DNA of 64,000 nt from Nocardia seriolae NBRC 15557 (GCF_007990715.1 NZ_BJWY01000003.1:1-64000), one strand, 5' to 3'; positions 16,566 to 27,170 are shown, numbered from the stretch's first letter. Translations and numbers: made by a program. The notes: a model not told the origin generated them from the sequence alone.

Positions 16566-17216
16566 ATGCACACCTCTGTTTCGCGTGCCCTCATCACCAC
16601 CGCGGCGGGCACGGGCCTGCTGCTTTCCGGCGCGGGCGTCGCCTCCGCGCACGTGGCCGTGGACGCCCCCGGAGCCAGCCAGGGCGGCTACGCCCTCGTC
16701 ACCTTCCGGGTGCCCGACGAGTCCGACACCGCCTCCACCACCAAAGTCTCGGTGGCGCTTCCGAATCCGAAGAGCGCCCGCACCGAGCCCATGCCGGGCT
16801 GGACCGCCAAGGTCGAGAAGAACGCCCAGGGCGACGCCGTCTCGGTGACCTGGACCGCCGATCCGGGCAACCCGGGCGTGGGTCCCGGTCAGTTCCAGCG
16901 CTTCGCGGTCTCCCTGGGCAAGCTGCCCAGCCAGGAGAAGGTCAGCTTCAATGCCACCCAGACCTACAGCGACGGCAAGGTCGTCGAGTGGAATCAGCCG
17001 ATGAACGCCGACGGCAGCGAGCCCGAGCACCCCGCGCCCACCCTCACCCTGGCCAAGGGCGGCGGCGATGACGACGCGCCCGCGGCCGCCGATTCCGACA
17101 AGAGCGACAAGGGCACCGACGACACCGCCCGCTGGCTCGGCGGCATCGGCCTGGCGCTGGGCGCACTCGGTGCGGCCCTCGGCCTCGGCAGCGTCCTGCG
17201 AGGACGGCGGTCATGA
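16566..17216 (+). CDS. ycnI: YcnI family copper-associated exported protein (DUF1775)
   Basis: A 216-residue protein with a signal peptide (residues 1-30, ending ASA before HVAVDAP). The new N-terminal His is the expected copper ligand in YcnI domains, together with a conserved Trp. The domain spans about residues 31-160. An acidic linker follows, then a C-terminal hydrophobic anchor (GGIGLALGALGAALGLGSVL) and a short basic tail. The ATG at 16566 is preferred over a TTG at 16542. The stop overlaps the copC start by 4 bases. Confidence 0.88.
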   Translation: MHTSVSRALITTAAGTGLLLSGAGVASAHVAVDAPGASQGGYALVTFRVPDESDTASTTKVSVALPNPKSARTEPMPGWTAKVEKNAQGDAVSVTWTADPGNPGVGPGQFQRFAVSLGKLPSQEKVSFNATQTYSDGKVVEWNQPMNADGSEPEHPAPTLTLAKGGGDDDAPAAADSDKSDKGTDDTARWLGGIGLALGALGAALGLGSVLRGRRS

Positions 17217-17749
17217 CGCGCAAACTGCTGGCCGGGCTGGTCACCGGCCTGCTCGTCACCGGATTCGCGCTGCTGGGCGGCGGTGTCGCCAATGCGCACT
17301 CCGCGCCCCTCTCCTCGAGCCCGGACAACGGCGCGTCGATCGACACCTCCCCCGCCACGGTGAGCATCACCTTCAACGAGGACCTGCAACCCGCCTACCC
17401 GTCCATGACGGTGACCGGACCGGACCACAACCTCTGGTCCAAGGGGCAGACCAAGGTGAACGGCCCGACCGTCAGCATCGAGGTCGGTGAGCTGGGACCG
17501 GTCGGCGAGTACACCATCGCCTACCGCGTCACCTCCGCCGACGGGCATCCGGTCAGCGGCAAGCGGACCTTCACATTGACCAAGCCCGGCAATGGAACTC
17601 CCGGACCCCGCTCCGACGCCACCGCCAAGTCCGGCGGCTCCGACGGCGGCGGCGTACCGCTGTGGGTGTTCATCGTGGGCGCGGTCGTGCTGTTCGGCGG
17701 CGGCCTGGCCTTCGCCCTGTTCGGCGGACGGGGCAAGCAGCGCAAGTGA
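17213..17749 (+). CDS. copC: copper resistance protein CopC
   Basis: A 178-residue exported CopC domain with a signal peptide (1-28, ending ANA) followed by HSAPLSSSPDNG, where the N-terminal His is the usual Cu(II) ligand. The beta-sandwich ends in the YRVTSADGHPVSG motif, with the second conserved His/Asp pair. A C-terminal membrane anchor (about residues 143-168) fixes it to the cell surface. It is coupled by 4-base overlaps to ycnI before it and copD after it. It probably passes copper to CopD. Confidence 0.92.
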   Translation: MTRKLLAGLVTGLLVTGFALLGGGVANAHSAPLSSSPDNGASIDTSPATVSITFNEDLQPAYPSMTVTGPDHNLWSKGQTKVNGPTVSIEVGELGPVGEYTIAYRVTSADGHPVSGKRTFTLTKPGNGTPGPRSDATAKSGGSDGGGVPLWVFIVGAVVLFGGGLAFALFGGRGKQRK

Positions 17750-18714
17750 ATCGGTCCGACCGCACCGATCGTCGCCGGGAGCGCGGGACGACCGGCGGCA
17801 GCAGCTCACTGAGATGGCTCCTGCTGCTGGTCGTTCCCGTGGCACTCGACGGTGCGGCGCTGGCCTGGATCCTCGCCGCCGACGATCCGGTCCAGGCCGA
17901 GGCCCCGGTCCGGGTGCTGGCCGACTGTGCGGGCGCGACCGTGCTCGGGCTGGCCGCCCTGCCGCGGCTCTCGGATCGGCTGTCCCTGCACTGGCGGCTG
18001 CTGACCGTGCTGGCCGCGCTCTGGGCCGCAATGGAATTCGGCATGCTGGTGCTGGAAGCCGCCGAGGTGCAGGGTGTTCCGGCACGGCGGCTGAGCGGCG
18101 CGCAGTTCGGCGACTACCTGACCCACGTGAGCGGCGGGCAGATCGGCATCGCACTGCTCATCGGCAGCGGCGCGGTAACGGTCTACAGCGCCTTCGGTTT
18201 TCGCAATCCGGATCGCGCCACCGCGGATCTGGTGCTGGTGTTCACGGCCGTCACGGTGACGCTGCGGCCGATCACCGGGCACATGTCGCAGCAGACACTG
18301 GGTTCGGTGCTGGCGGCGCTGCACGCGCTGGCCGCCGCGGCCTGGTTCGGCCTGCTGCTGGCGCTCGCGCTGACCGTGCGCACCCGCGGCGAGTGGGCGA
18401 CGCTGCTGCCGCGGTACTCGAATTGGGCGCTGCCGCTGGTGGTTACGGTGCTGTTGACGGGGGCCATCAACGGGCTGGTCCGGATCGGCGGGGTGACGCC
18501 GCTGGTGACCGAGGGGTACGGGCGCATTCTGCTGGCGAAGACGGTGCTGGTGTGCGCGCTGATCGGGCTGGGCTGGTGGTGGCGGCGCAGCTGGGTGCCC
18601 AGGGCGGCGGACCATCGCATGACCGCGGACGCCTCGCTGCGGCGCGCGATTGTGGAAGTGCTGGTGATGGCGCTAGTGTTCGGACTGGCGGGTACGTTGG
18701 CTGTCACCGCGTGA
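17746..18714 (+). CDS. copD: copper resistance D family membrane protein CopD
   Basis: A 322-residue polytopic membrane protein with about eight hydrophobic segments. It resembles the CopD/YcnJ family, which imports or handles copper with CopC; conserved-looking features are HVSGGQIG, GHMSQQTLG and HALAAAAWFGLLLAL. The GTG at 17746 overlaps the copC stop (GTGA), the same arrangement as the ycnI-copC junction. The three genes make one transcription unit. Confidence 0.88.
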   Translation: MNRSDRTDRRRERGTTGGSSSLRWLLLLVVPVALDGAALAWILAADDPVQAEAPVRVLADCAGATVLGLAALPRLSDRLSLHWRLLTVLAALWAAMEFGMLVLEAAEVQGVPARRLSGAQFGDYLTHVSGGQIGIALLIGSGAVTVYSAFGFRNPDRATADLVLVFTAVTVTLRPITGHMSQQTLGSVLAALHALAAAAWFGLLLALALTVRTRGEWATLLPRYSNWALPLVVTVLLTGAINGLVRIGGVTPLVTEGYGRILLAKTVLVCALIGLGWWWRRSWVPRAADHRMTADASLRRAIVEVLVMALVFGLAGTLAVTA

Positions 18715-18810
18715 TCGCCTCGGCTCGGCCGGGATTCGCGTGCGCTGTCTCATAGATGGCATGCATCACAAGATCTGCACGCAAAACTAGAACCCGTTAC
18801 TGTTGCGCGC

Positions 18811-19266
18811 ATGACCGAAGTCAAGATCGTCGCGGACTGCGCCGCCTCGGCCGAATCGGCCTTCGCCTATGTGAACGATTACCACCACCTGCCGAGATTC
18901 ATCAATGAGATCAGCGCCTTCACCCCGCTGACCGAACAGGTCGAGGGCGTGGGCGCCACCTTCGACGGCACCATTCAGCTGGGCCCGATCGCCCTGCACT
19001 CCACCATCGAGATCGTCCGGCACGAACCCGGATACGCCATCGGCGTGAAGTCCATCAAGGGCTTCGAAATCGAATCCACCTTCCTCTTCCACGACCGCGG
19101 CGAGGAATCCTGCACCATCGACGCCATCGTGGACTACCGGGTGCCCGGCGGCCTCGCGGGCAAGATCCTCGGCAAAACCATCGAGCCCTTCGTCAAGCTC
19201 GCCGTGAAGAGCTCGACCCACCACCTGGTCACCCAGGTCGCCGAGTTCCACACCGCCAACGCCTGA
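18811..19266 (+). CDS. SRPBCC (polyketide cyclase/START-like) family protein
   Basis: A 151-residue protein with the layout of a single hydrophobic-ligand-binding SRPBCC domain: N-terminal strand EVKIVADCAASAESAFAYV, then the helix pair, a beta sheet and a long C-terminal helix (KTIEPFVKLAVKSS). The ligand is unknown. It is monocistronic or weakly linked to the DUF5313 gene 69 bases downstream. Confidence 0.8.
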   Translation: MTEVKIVADCAASAESAFAYVNDYHHLPRFINEISAFTPLTEQVEGVGATFDGTIQLGPIALHSTIEIVRHEPGYAIGVKSIKGFEIESTFLFHDRGEESCTIDAIVDYRVPGGLAGKILGKTIEPFVKLAVKSSTHHLVTQVAEFHTANA

Positions 19267-19335
19267 TCCCCGGGGTCGCCAGAGCCGCCGACCCCCGCGG
19301 TTGTTCCGCACTTACCCACCAGGGATCCTTGGCAC

Positions 19336-19716
19336 ATGCCCGAAAGCACCGCCCCGAATCCGCTGCAGCGGCTCGGCTACATCTGTGGCCGGACCCTTCC
19401 GCCGTCCATGCGGGAGTGGGTGCTCGAGGATCTGACCGGACCCGGCGCCACCCGGCGCTACCTGCTCCGGATTCTCATTCCGATCATTCCGGTGTTGTGC
19501 CTGTTCCTGCTGATTCCCGGCCCGCTCTGGATGGGCCTGGCCATGATGGCGCTGCTGTATCTGCCGCTCATCTACTTCACCGCGGCACTCACCTACGTGT
19601 TCCGGCGCAACCGGCTGATCAAGCACGGCCTGGATCCGGCGCTCGCCGACGCCGACCGGCGCGCCCGCGACGCCGCCGATCGCGAAGCCTACGAAAAGCG
19701 GCACGGCCGCGGCTGA
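19336..19716 (+). CDS. DUF5313 family small membrane protein
   Basis: A 126-residue protein: a cytosolic N-terminus (PLQRLGYICGRTLPPSMREWV), two adjacent hydrophobic segments (about residues 46-62 and 64-87) and a basic, Asp/Arg-rich C-terminus. It matches the actinobacterial DUF5313 family, of unknown function. It converges on the large kinase gene. Confidence 0.75.
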   Translation: MPESTAPNPLQRLGYICGRTLPPSMREWVLEDLTGPGATRRYLLRILIPIIPVLCLFLLIPGPLWMGLAMMALLYLPLIYFTAALTYVFRRNRLIKHGLDPALADADRRARDAADREAYEKRHGRG

Positions 19717-19740
19717 TTCGCGCCCACCCCTGATCGGCGG

Positions 19741-21948
19741 CTATTCCGATACCGCTCGTTCGAAGGCGCGCAGATCGGCCTCGGTCTGCCGGAACAGCCA
19801 GTAGTCGCCCAGGAATCCGAGCACACCGGCCACGCACAGTCCATAGACGGGGATGAGCACCAGCGAAACCTCCTCGGCGTTCAGGAAGATCAGGCTGGAG
19901 ATCACGCCCACCAGCGGAATGGCCACGGCCACCGCGAGATAGCGGGTGCAGCGGCGGCCGAGCGCCCGCAGCGCGTCGCGATCCCGGGCCGTCTCACCGT
20001 GCATGAGCAGCCGCGGGTAGAAGCAGCGCACCACGAAGAAGGTGACCACGAAGAACGGATACGCCACCGCTATCGCCCCCGAAACCACCATCGTCGCTAT
20101 GAGATTCACCAGATGGCCGGGCGGCAGGCCGGTGAACACGACCAGCGCGATGGCCGATACCGCGGCCGCGAGCACCCACCACGCGAAGGCCAGCAGCGCC
20201 ACCCGGTCGCCGTCGATCAGCGTGTCCCGGCGCGCCCGGGCCAGCGCCGCCGGATCGTAGGTCCCGCCACGCCGCAACCCGCGCCACACGATGAAGGCGC
20301 GGCGGCACAGGTAATTGGCGACCGCGATGGCCGCCGGGGTGGCGGTCAGGGCCAGCAGATTGCCGACCACCTGCAACCGGAGCCGCTCCTGCGGCGAGAA
20401 CCACAGCGCCCACAGTCCATGGTTGTGCAGATTGACGTAGGCCATGCCGAGCAGGTCTCCGACCATGCTGGCCACCGTGATCAAGACCAGCAGCGACCAC
20501 GGCCCGACCCGGGCCCGCCAGCTGTGCTCGGGCGGATCGACCAGATCGCGGGCCCGCTGATCCAGGCACAGTTCCAGCTGCTGGGCCAGCGCCGCGCCGG
20601 TGGGCCAGCGGTCCTCGCGCTTGGGGGCCAGGCACTTCAGCAGCACGCGCCGCAGGGTGGGCGGGCAGTCGGGCGGCAGTTCGTCGAAGAAGCGCGGCTC
20701 GATCTCGTGGCTGCGCAGGCGCAGCATGCGTTCCAGCGAGGACTCCGAATCGCCCGCGCGGTTCTCGTCGTCGAAGGGGCGATGGCCGGTGAGCAGTTCC
20801 CACAGCACCACGCCGAGCGCGTAGATATCGCTGCGGCCGTCGAGATCCTCGGCGGTTTCCGGCATTTGGGGATGGCAGGCCGCCAGCTGCTCGGGCGACA
20901 TGTAGGCCAGCGAGCCGCCGAAATAGGCGAGCGGGCTGGTGCCCGCCACGTGCAGGCTGAAACTGATATTGAAATCCGCCAGTTTCGGGCTGCCGTCGGC
21001 GGTGAGCAGCACATTGGCAGGCTTGATGTCCCGGTGCAGCACGCCGGAATCGGCCGCGTGGTCGAGGGCCCGGGCCAAGCGGCTGCCCAGCCACGCAACG
21101 GTTTCCGGCCAGGTGCGCTCCGGCATGGCGGCGCGGGTGGGCGATTCGCCCGCCACCAGGCCGCCCTTGTCGCGCATGGCCGCGTCGACCGCTTCCAGCA
21201 GCAGCCCGCCGTCGCGCTCCCCCGGCTCGCGGGAACGCACCAGCGCCAGCACCTTCGACAGGGTGCCGCCCGGAAGGTATTGCATGTACAGCAGTTTCAG
21301 TTCCCGGTCGGCGAGCAGCCGCTGATCGAAGACGCGCACGATGTGGTCGTGGTCGAGCTGGGCCAGGGTCTCGGATTCGGTGCCGTGGTTCTGCGAGATC
21401 TTCACCGCCACCAGCCGCTGCATGGACCGCTGCCGGGCCAGGAACACCCGGGCGAACGCGCCGCTGCCCAGCTCCACCAGCAGATCGAAATCGTCCACCC
21501 GGTCGCCGACCTCGATGCCCTCGAGCGCGTGCTGGGCCTGCGGCCGGGCGATGAGGGTGCTGCGGTAGTCGTGCTCGGCCCACTCGGTGCCCGCGGCCTC
21601 GGTCGGGAAACAGCTCACATCCAGTGCGAAGCCGGAGCGGCGCAGCGCGTGGAACTCCTCGTAGGCCAGGTCCGGAGGCAGTGGGCCGGAACGCAACTCG
21701 TCGAATTCGGCGCGGTAGTCGGCGAGCCGCTTGGGGAAGTCGTAGCGGATCCAGCGGTATTCCAGATCCACCTTGATCAGCTCGATGAGCGCCAGTCGCC
21801 GCACCCGCGTTGCGCGCGGCAGGAATTCGGCCAGATTCGGCGGTGTGCCCGCCGCCGTCCAGGCGGCGGTGAATCTGGCGATCAGAGATGCCAGCAGGGA
21901 GCGGGTCTCGTCGACGGCGCCCGAATCGATCGCCGGTTCTACCTTCAT
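19741..21948 (-). CDS. membrane-bound serine/threonine protein kinase with DFN motif
   Basis: A 735-residue protein in three parts. Residues 1-155 form an N-terminal helical region (LIELIKVDLEYRWIRYDFPKRLADY) of a type I know from planctomycete kinases. Residues about 160-455 are a Hanks-type kinase: GSGAFARVFLA, VAVK, HRDIKPANVLL, SPEQ and DIYALGVVLWELLTG. The metal-binding DFG is replaced by DFN (LADFNISF). The C-terminal 250 residues hold about six membrane helices. The ATG at 21948 follows a GAGGGG box. Catalytic Lys and HRD are kept, so it may still be active; the Gly to Asn change is unusual. Target unknown. Confidence 0.85.
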   Translation of the reverse strand: MKVEPAIDSGAVDETRSLLASLIARFTAAWTAAGTPPNLAEFLPRATRVRRLALIELIKVDLEYRWIRYDFPKRLADYRAEFDELRSGPLPPDLAYEEFHALRRSGFALDVSCFPTEAAGTEWAEHDYRSTLIARPQAQHALEGIEVGDRVDDFDLLVELGSGAFARVFLARQRSMQRLVAVKISQNHGTESETLAQLDHDHIVRVFDQRLLADRELKLLYMQYLPGGTLSKVLALVRSREPGERDGGLLLEAVDAAMRDKGGLVAGESPTRAAMPERTWPETVAWLGSRLARALDHAADSGVLHRDIKPANVLLTADGSPKLADFNISFSLHVAGTSPLAYFGGSLAYMSPEQLAACHPQMPETAEDLDGRSDIYALGVVLWELLTGHRPFDDENRAGDSESSLERMLRLRSHEIEPRFFDELPPDCPPTLRRVLLKCLAPKREDRWPTGAALAQQLELCLDQRARDLVDPPEHSWRARVGPWSLLVLITVASMVGDLLGMAYVNLHNHGLWALWFSPQERLRLQVVGNLLALTATPAAIAVANYLCRRAFIVWRGLRRGGTYDPAALARARRDTLIDGDRVALLAFAWWVLAAAVSAIALVVFTGLPPGHLVNLIATMVVSGAIAVAYPFFVVTFFVVRCFYPRLLMHGETARDRDALRALGRRCTRYLAVAVAIPLVGVISSLIFLNAEEVSLVLIPVYGLCVAGVLGFLGDYWLFRQTEADLRAFERAVSE

Positions 21949-22079
21949 ATCCCCTCCCGATCCGAACTCACCGGGTGCCGCCAGTATGCGCCCGGGAATC
22001 CGACTGCACGGTTGATTCCTCCATGTGGGTAGATCGCTGAGCAAGCGCGGAGCGCATCGCGGACCACTACAGTCGCGGT

Positions 22080-22586
22080 ATGAGTGAGCAGTTTCCGGAA
22101 CGGATCTGGGGTTCCCGCACCAATTTTCTGTCTCGACTGGCCCGTCCGTTCGCCGCCACCAAGCTCGGCTCGCTGGTGATCCGCAAGCTGACCCCGCTGG
22201 ACCGCAAGGTGCTCGAGCGCACCGCCGGCAAGTACACCGTCCTGGGCCCGATCGGCGCGCCGGTCATCCTGCTCACCACCGTCGGCCGCAAGTCCGGGCA
22301 GCCGCGCACCACGCCGCTGCTCTACGTCCACGACGGGGACACCCTCTACGTGATCGGCTCCAACTTCGGCCAGGCCCACCACCCGGCCTGGACCGGGAAC
22401 CTGCTCGCCACCCCGGCCGCCGAGGTCGCCATCGCGGGACAGCACATTCCGGTCACCGCCACCCTCGTCACCGACGAGGACCGCAAGCAGGCGATCTTCG
22501 AACGCTTCGAGGAGACCACCGAGGCGTACACCGCCTACCGCAACCGCACCGCCCGCGACTTGCGGATATTCGCCCTGACAAGATAG
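22080..22586 (+). CDS. F420-dependent nitroreductase/deazaflavin oxidoreductase family (DDN-like)
   Basis: A 168-residue protein with the split-barrel fold of the F420H2-dependent family typical of mycobacteria and Nocardia. Motifs include [19 protein letters not shown] and [18 protein letters not shown], which line the F420 phosphate/cofactor site. Such enzymes reduce quinones or nitro compounds; the substrate here is unknown. The rraA-like gene starts 5 bases after the stop, so the two are probably co-transcribed. Confidence 0.87.
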   Translation: MSEQFPERIWGSRTNFLSRLARPFAATKLGSLVIRKLTPLDRKVLERTAGKYTVLGPIGAPVILLTTVGRKSGQPRTTPLLYVHDGDTLYVIGSNFGQAHHPAWTGNLLATPAAEVAIAGQHIPVTATLVTDEDRKQAIFERFEETTEAYTAYRNRTARDLRIFALTR

Positions 22587-22591
22587 TTCCC

Positions 22592-23083
22592 GTGACCGAA
22601 TCCGCTAATGCCATCGCCACTGCCGACCTAGCCGACGAGATCGGCCCCGAGATCCGCAGCTGCGACACCCAGTTCATTCAGTTCGGCGGCCACGAGGTCT
22701 TCTCGGGCCGCATCGTGACCATCAAGACCTTCCAGGACAACCTGCTGGTCAAGCAGACCCTCGGCACCCCCGGCGAGGGCCGCGTGCTGGTCGTGGACGG
22801 CGGCGCCAGCGTGCACACCGCGCTGGTCGGCGACATCATCGCGGGCCGCGGCGTGGACAACGGCTGGGCCGGTGTCATCGTCAACGGCGCGGTCCGGGAC
22901 TCCGCCATGCTGCGCACCATGCCGATCGGCATCAAGGCGCTGGGCACCAACCCGCGCAAGAGCACCCAGCTCGAGGGCAACGCCGAGAAGGACGTGACCG
23001 TCGAATTCGGCGGCGTCACCTTCGTTCCCGGCGACATGCTCTACAGCGACCACGACGGCGTCGTCGTCCGCGCGGAGAACTGA
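22592..23083 (+). CDS. rraA: RraA-like protein (ribonuclease activity regulator / HMG aldolase-oxaloacetate decarboxylase family)
   Basis: A 163-residue RraA-fold protein. Visible elements are [46 protein letters not shown] and the C-terminal [15 protein letters not shown]. coli RraA inhibits RNase E, whereas some actinobacterial members are metal-dependent aldolase/decarboxylases; the residues seen (G-x-VRD and D in the DGGA region) do not exclude the second role. GTG start. Confidence 0.87.
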   Translation: MTESANAIATADLADEIGPEIRSCDTQFIQFGGHEVFSGRIVTIKTFQDNLLVKQTLGTPGEGRVLVVDGGASVHTALVGDIIAGRGVDNGWAGVIVNGAVRDSAMLRTMPIGIKALGTNPRKSTQLEGNAEKDVTVEFGGVTFVPGDMLYSDHDGVVVRAEN

Positions 23084-23133
23084 GACTGGTCCGGGCCGGC
23101 GCGCAGCGGCTGGAGGCGGGTTCTGCCGTGCCT

Positions 23134-23355
23134 TCAGCCGCCGGTGACCCGGGCCTTGTGCCCGGCCAAGGCCACCACATCGCCCGCGTGTAGCTGCCGC
23201 CCGCGGCGCAGCTCCACCTCGTCGTTGACACGTACCAGGCCCTGAGCGATAACCGTCTTGGCTTCCGAACCGGAATCGATGAGGTTCGCCAGCTTCAGGA
23301 ACTGGCCGAGTCGAATGACATCGTCCTCGATCGGGACATCGACTGGATCCGACAT
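23134..23355 (-). CDS. small S4-domain RNA-binding protein
   Basis: A 73-residue protein that is little more than one S4 domain: [32 protein letters not shown], then [12 protein letters not shown]. The ATG at 23355 has AAGGA at good spacing; another ATG three codons upstream would remove that spacing. S4 proteins of this YbcJ/YaaA type bind structured RNA, often rRNA. It is monocistronic and divergent from lysX. Confidence 0.85.
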   Translation of the reverse strand: MSDPVDVPIEDDVIRLGQFLKLANLIDSGSEAKTVIAQGLVRVNDEVELRRGRQLHAGDVVALAGHKARVTGG

Positions 23356-23475
23356 GGGGTACATCCTTACCTGCGGCCGCCACGAGACCAAACGCCGCCC
23401 CCACCACCGGCCGCCGCGCGGGGGGCTCCCATCCACTGGCCGCACCGCGGCGACAAGACACGAACCGGGTTCCGA

Positions 23476-26400
23476 GTGCACATGGGCAAGGGCAACATTC
23501 ACACTGGTGCGGTGACTTCCACGCAGGACCGGCCGCAGCACGACGCCGACCAGAGAACGGAGCCGCGCTCGCCCGAGGTGCCGCATCGCGGGCACGGCCG
23601 GTTGCGCGAGGTGCCACACATCGCGGGTACCGCGCTCGGCGTGTTCTCGGTCCTCTGCTTCGCCTGGAGTCTGTCCCCGGGCCTACGCTTCCTGACCTCG
23701 CACCTACGCCACTTCGTCGACACCTATTACTTCGACGCGCCCGACACCTCGCTGGTGTGGGCCCTGGTCGTGGGTCTGCTCGCGGGTGCGACCGCCAGCC
23801 GCAAACGGATCGCCTGGTGGCTGCTGGTCGGCTACATGGCGGCCTACGCGCTCGCCAACGCGCTCGACTTCGCCGCCGAGGGCGACGTCAATGCCTTGGT
23901 GGCCTTGATCATTCACATCGCGGCGATCGGGGTGCTGATCGCGGCGTGGTCGGAGTTCTACACCCACGTGCAGCGCGGCGCGGTGTGGCGCGCGCTCGGC
24001 GTGCTCGCGGGCGGGCTCGCGCTGGGTTCCCTGGTCGGCTGGGGGCTGGTCGAACTGTTCCCCGGCACCCTGCCCGATCACACCGAGCGCGCGCTGTGGT
24101 CGGTGTCCCGGGTGACCGGCGCGATCCTGGTCTCCAACGAGGACTTCGACGGGCATCCACCGCATCCGGTGAATCTGCTGCTCGGCCTGTTCGGCGCGAT
24201 CGCGTTGCTGGCGGCGGTGATCACGCTGTTCCGGTCGCAGCGTTCGTCCAACGCGCTCACCGGGCTCGACGAATCCGCGATTCGCGGTCTGCTGGAACGC
24301 TCCGATGTCGAGGATTCGCTGGGCTACTTCGCCACCCGCCGCGACAAGGCCGTGGTCTTCGCGCCCAGCGGCAAGGCGGCCATCACCTACCGCGTCGAAC
24401 TCGGCGTGTGCCTGGCGTCGGGCGACCCCATCGGGCAGAAGGAAGCGTGGGGGCAGGCCATCGACGCCTGGCTGCGGCTGGCCGACCAATACGGTTGGGC
24501 CCCGGCCGTGATGGGGGCGAGCGAACTCGGTGCGACCGCCTACCGGCGCGCCGGACTCTCCGCGCTGCGCCTGGGTGACGAGGCCATTCTCGAGACCCGC
24601 ACCTTCTCCCTGGCGGGCGCGGACATGAAGCAGGTCCGCCAGGCCGCCAACCGGCTCGGCAAGCAGGGCATCACCGTTCGTGTGCGCAGGCACAAGGAGA
24701 TCTCCTTCGAGGAGATGCAGGACGTCATGCGCCGCGCCGCCGCCTGGCGCGACACCGAGACCGAACGCGGCTTCTCCATGGCCCTGGACCGGCTCGGCGA
24801 TCCCCTCGACGGCGACTGCCTGCTGGTCGAGGCGGTCTCCCCCGGCGGGCACGTGCTCGGCATGCTGTCGCTGGTCCCGTGGGGCCGCACCGGCGTCTCC
24901 CTGGACCTCATGCGCCGCGACCGCACCGGCCCCAACGGGCTGATGGAACTCATGATCTCGCGCCTGGCGCTCACCTCCGAGCAGTACGGCATCACCCGGA
25001 TCTCGTTGAACTTCGCGGTCTTCCGCGCGGTCTTCGAGGAGGGCGGCCGGATCGGCGCGGGCCCGGTGCTGCGGCTGTGGCGCGGCGTGCTGATGTTCTT
25101 CTCGCGCTGGTACCAGCTGGAGGCGCTCTACCGCTCCAATGTGAAATACCAGCCCGAATGGGTGCCGCGGTTCTCGCTGTTCGAGGAGCGCCGCCACCTG
25201 GTGCGGGTCGCCACCGCCAGCGCGCTCGCCGAAGGCTTCCTGCCCCGCTTCGGCCGCCAGCACGACGCCTCCACCCACACCGGCCTGCGGCCGTCCGTGC
25301 CGATCACCATGACCGGGCTGCACGCCGACGGCAGCACACCCGACCTGCCGCCCGAGGAACTCGCCGAGACCGGCCCCCGCCGCCCCGAACAGGTCCGGGT
25401 GCGCATGGACAAGCTGGAGAAGCTGGAGCGATCCGGCGTCGAGGCGTACCCGGTCGCCTACCCGCCCACCCACACCGTGGCCGCCGCGCGCCACTGCCCG
25501 CAGGGCACCACGGTGCGAGTCTGCGGGCGGCTCCTGCGGATTCGCGACTACGGCGGCGTCATCTTCGCGGTGTTGCGCGACTGGTCCGGCGACATCCAGC
25601 TGCTCATCGACCGCGGCCGGATGGGCGTGGAACGCAGCCCGGAGTTCACCGCCTACTTCGACCTCGGCGACCTCATCGAGGTGAGCGGGCAGCTGGGCCG
25701 CAGCCGCCGCGGCGAACTCTCACTGCTGGCCCAGGACTGGCGGATGATCGGCAAGTGCCTGCACCCGCTGCCGGACAAATGGAAGGGCCTGTCCGACCCG
25801 GAAGCCCGGGTGCGCCAACGCTATGTCGACATGGCCATCAACACCGACATCCGCGAGGTGATGACCAAGCGCAGCGCCGTGGTGCGCTCACTGCGGGACA
25901 CGTTGCACGGCTGGGGATTCCTCGAGGTCGAGACCCCGGTGCTGCAGCAGGTGCACGGCGGCGCCAACGCCACCCCGTTCACCACCCACATCAATGCCTA
26001 CGACCTCGACCTGTACCTGCGCATCGCCCCCGAGCTCTACCTCAAGAAACTGTGCGTGGGCGGCATGGAGAAGGTCTTCGAACTCGGCCGCGTCTTCCGC
26101 AACGAGGGCGTCGACTACAGCCACAACCCCGAGTTCACCATCCTGGAAGCCTATGAGGCGCACAGCGATTACGAACGCATGATGCACGCCTGCCGCCAGC
26201 TCATCCAGGAGGCGGCGCTGGCCGCCAACGGCCGGATGGTCGCACTGCGGCCCGGGCCCGACGGCGCGATGACCGAGGTCGACATCTCCGGCGACTGGCC
26301 GGTCAAGACCGTGCACGGGGCCGTCTCCGACGCCATCGGCGAGACCATCACTCCCGAGACCGACGCCGAACGTCTGCGGCTGCTCTGCGAGAAGGCGGGC

Positions 26401-26856
26401 GTCCCCTTCCAATTGGGCTGGGACGAAGGCCAACTCGTGCTCGAGATGTACGAACACCTGGTGGAGTCCGCCACCGGGGAACCCACCTTCTACATCGACT
26501 TCCCCACCTCCGTCTCCCCGCTCACCCGCGCGCACCGGCACATCCGGGGCGTCACCGAACGCTGGGATCTGGTGGCCTGGGGCGTCGAATTGGCCACCGC
26601 CTACAGCGAATTGACCGATCCGGTGGACCAGCGCCGCCGCCTCACCGAGCAGTCCATGCTGGCCGCCGGCGGCGACCCGGAGGCCATGGAACTCGACGAG
26701 GACTTCCTCCAGGCCCTCGAGCACGCCATGCCCCCCACCGGCGGCCTGGGCGTCGGCGTGGACCGCGTGGTCATGCTGCTGATCGGCCGCAGCATCCGCG
26801 AAACCCTCCCCTTCCCGCTCGTGAAACCCCGCAACGCGCCCGGTGATTCGCGTTAG
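23476..26856 (+). CDS. lysX: LysX: lysylphosphatidylglycerol synthase fused to lysyl-tRNA synthetase
   Basis: Up to 1126 residues. The N-terminal third is membrane-embedded (about seven helices, residues 50-270). Then a DUF2156/MprF-type transferase domain (about 275-590: [27 protein letters not shown]) moves lysine from Lys-tRNA to phosphatidylglycerol. The C-terminal class II LysRS (about 640-1120) has an OB-fold ([14 protein letters not shown]), motif 2 ([17 protein letters not shown]) and motif 3 ([11 protein letters not shown]). Same architecture as M. tuberculosis LysX, which protects against cationic peptides. The start is uncertain: GTG 23476 and GTG 23512 are both in frame, with no strong Shine-Dalgarno at either. 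Confidence 0.95.
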   Translation: MHMGKGNIHTGAVTSTQDRPQHDADQRTEPRSPEVPHRGHGRLREVPHIAGTALGVFSVLCFAWSLSPGLRFLTSHLRHFVDTYYFDAPDTSLVWALVVGLLAGATASRKRIAWWLLVGYMAAYALANALDFAAEGDVNALVALIIHIAAIGVLIAAWSEFYTHVQRGAVWRALGVLAGGLALGSLVGWGLVELFPGTLPDHTERALWSVSRVTGAILVSNEDFDGHPPHPVNLLLGLFGAIALLAAVITLFRSQRSSNALTGLDESAIRGLLERSDVEDSLGYFATRRDKAVVFAPSGKAAITYRVELGVCLASGDPIGQKEAWGQAIDAWLRLADQYGWAPAVMGASELGATAYRRAGLSALRLGDEAILETRTFSLAGADMKQVRQAANRLGKQGITVRVRRHKEISFEEMQDVMRRAAAWRDTETERGFSMALDRLGDPLDGDCLLVEAVSPGGHVLGMLSLVPWGRTGVSLDLMRRDRTGPNGLMELMISRLALTSEQYGITRISLNFAVFRAVFEEGGRIGAGPVLRLWRGVLMFFSRWYQLEALYRSNVKYQPEWVPRFSLFEERRHLVRVATASALAEGFLPRFGRQHDASTHTGLRPSVPITMTGLHADGSTPDLPPEELAETGPRRPEQVRVRMDKLEKLERSGVEAYPVAYPPTHTVAAARHCPQGTTVRVCGRLLRIRDYGGVIFAVLRDWSGDIQLLIDRGRMGVERSPEFTAYFDLGDLIEVSGQLGRSRRGELSLLAQDWRMIGKCLHPLPDKWKGLSDPEARVRQRYVDMAINTDIREVMTKRSAVVRSLRDTLHGWGFLEVETPVLQQVHGGANATPFTTHINAYDLDLYLRIAPELYLKKLCVGGMEKVFELGRVFRNEGVDYSHNPEFTILEAYEAHSDYERMMHACRQLIQEAALAANGRMVALRPGPDGAMTEVDISGDWPVKTVHGAVSDAIGETITPETDAERLRLLCEKAGVPFQLGWDEGQLVLEMYEHLVESATGEPTFYIDFPTSVSPLTRAHRHIRGVTERWDLVAWGVELATAYSELTDPVDQRRRLTEQSMLAAGGDPEAMELDEDFLQALEHAMPPTGGLGVGVDRVVMLLIGRSIRETLPFPLVKPRNAPGDSR

Positions 26857-26948
26857 GACCAGGGAAAACCCTGATTCCCCCGGCCGTCTCCCCGGTTAAT
26901 CTGGGATTCGGCCCGGGGCGGGCCACCGCTCGACCGATCGGGGTTCGC

Positions 26949-27170
26949 ATGCACTACGTAGATCTCATGACTCAGGCCACCCTGCTGGACCACCACGTGT
27001 GGACCCGCCCGGACACCTGGAACGCCGCACTCGAGAACACCGCCGCGCGGCGCAGCAGCGGTCGGCGCAGCATGGGCTTCTGGGGTTTCTCCGCGATCTG
27101 CTGCATCGGCATCATCGCGCTCGTGCTCGGCGGCATCTACCTGATGACCAACCGGCGCAAGAACCAGTAG
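26949..27170 (+). CDS. small single-pass membrane protein, unknown
   Basis: A 73-residue protein with one hydrophobic helix near the C-terminus (about residues 43-66: GFWGFSAICCIGIIALVLGGIYLM) followed by a short basic tail, TNRRKNQ. The N-terminal 40 residues are soluble. An internal ATG at 26967 is an alternative start. The gene lies 92 bases after lysX and 60 before the histidine phosphatase. It could be a small partner of LysX, but nothing in the sequence shows it. Confidence 0.6.
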   Translation: MHYVDLMTQATLLDHHVWTRPDTWNAALENTAARRSSGRRSMGFWGFSAICCIGIIALVLGGIYLMTNRRKNQ

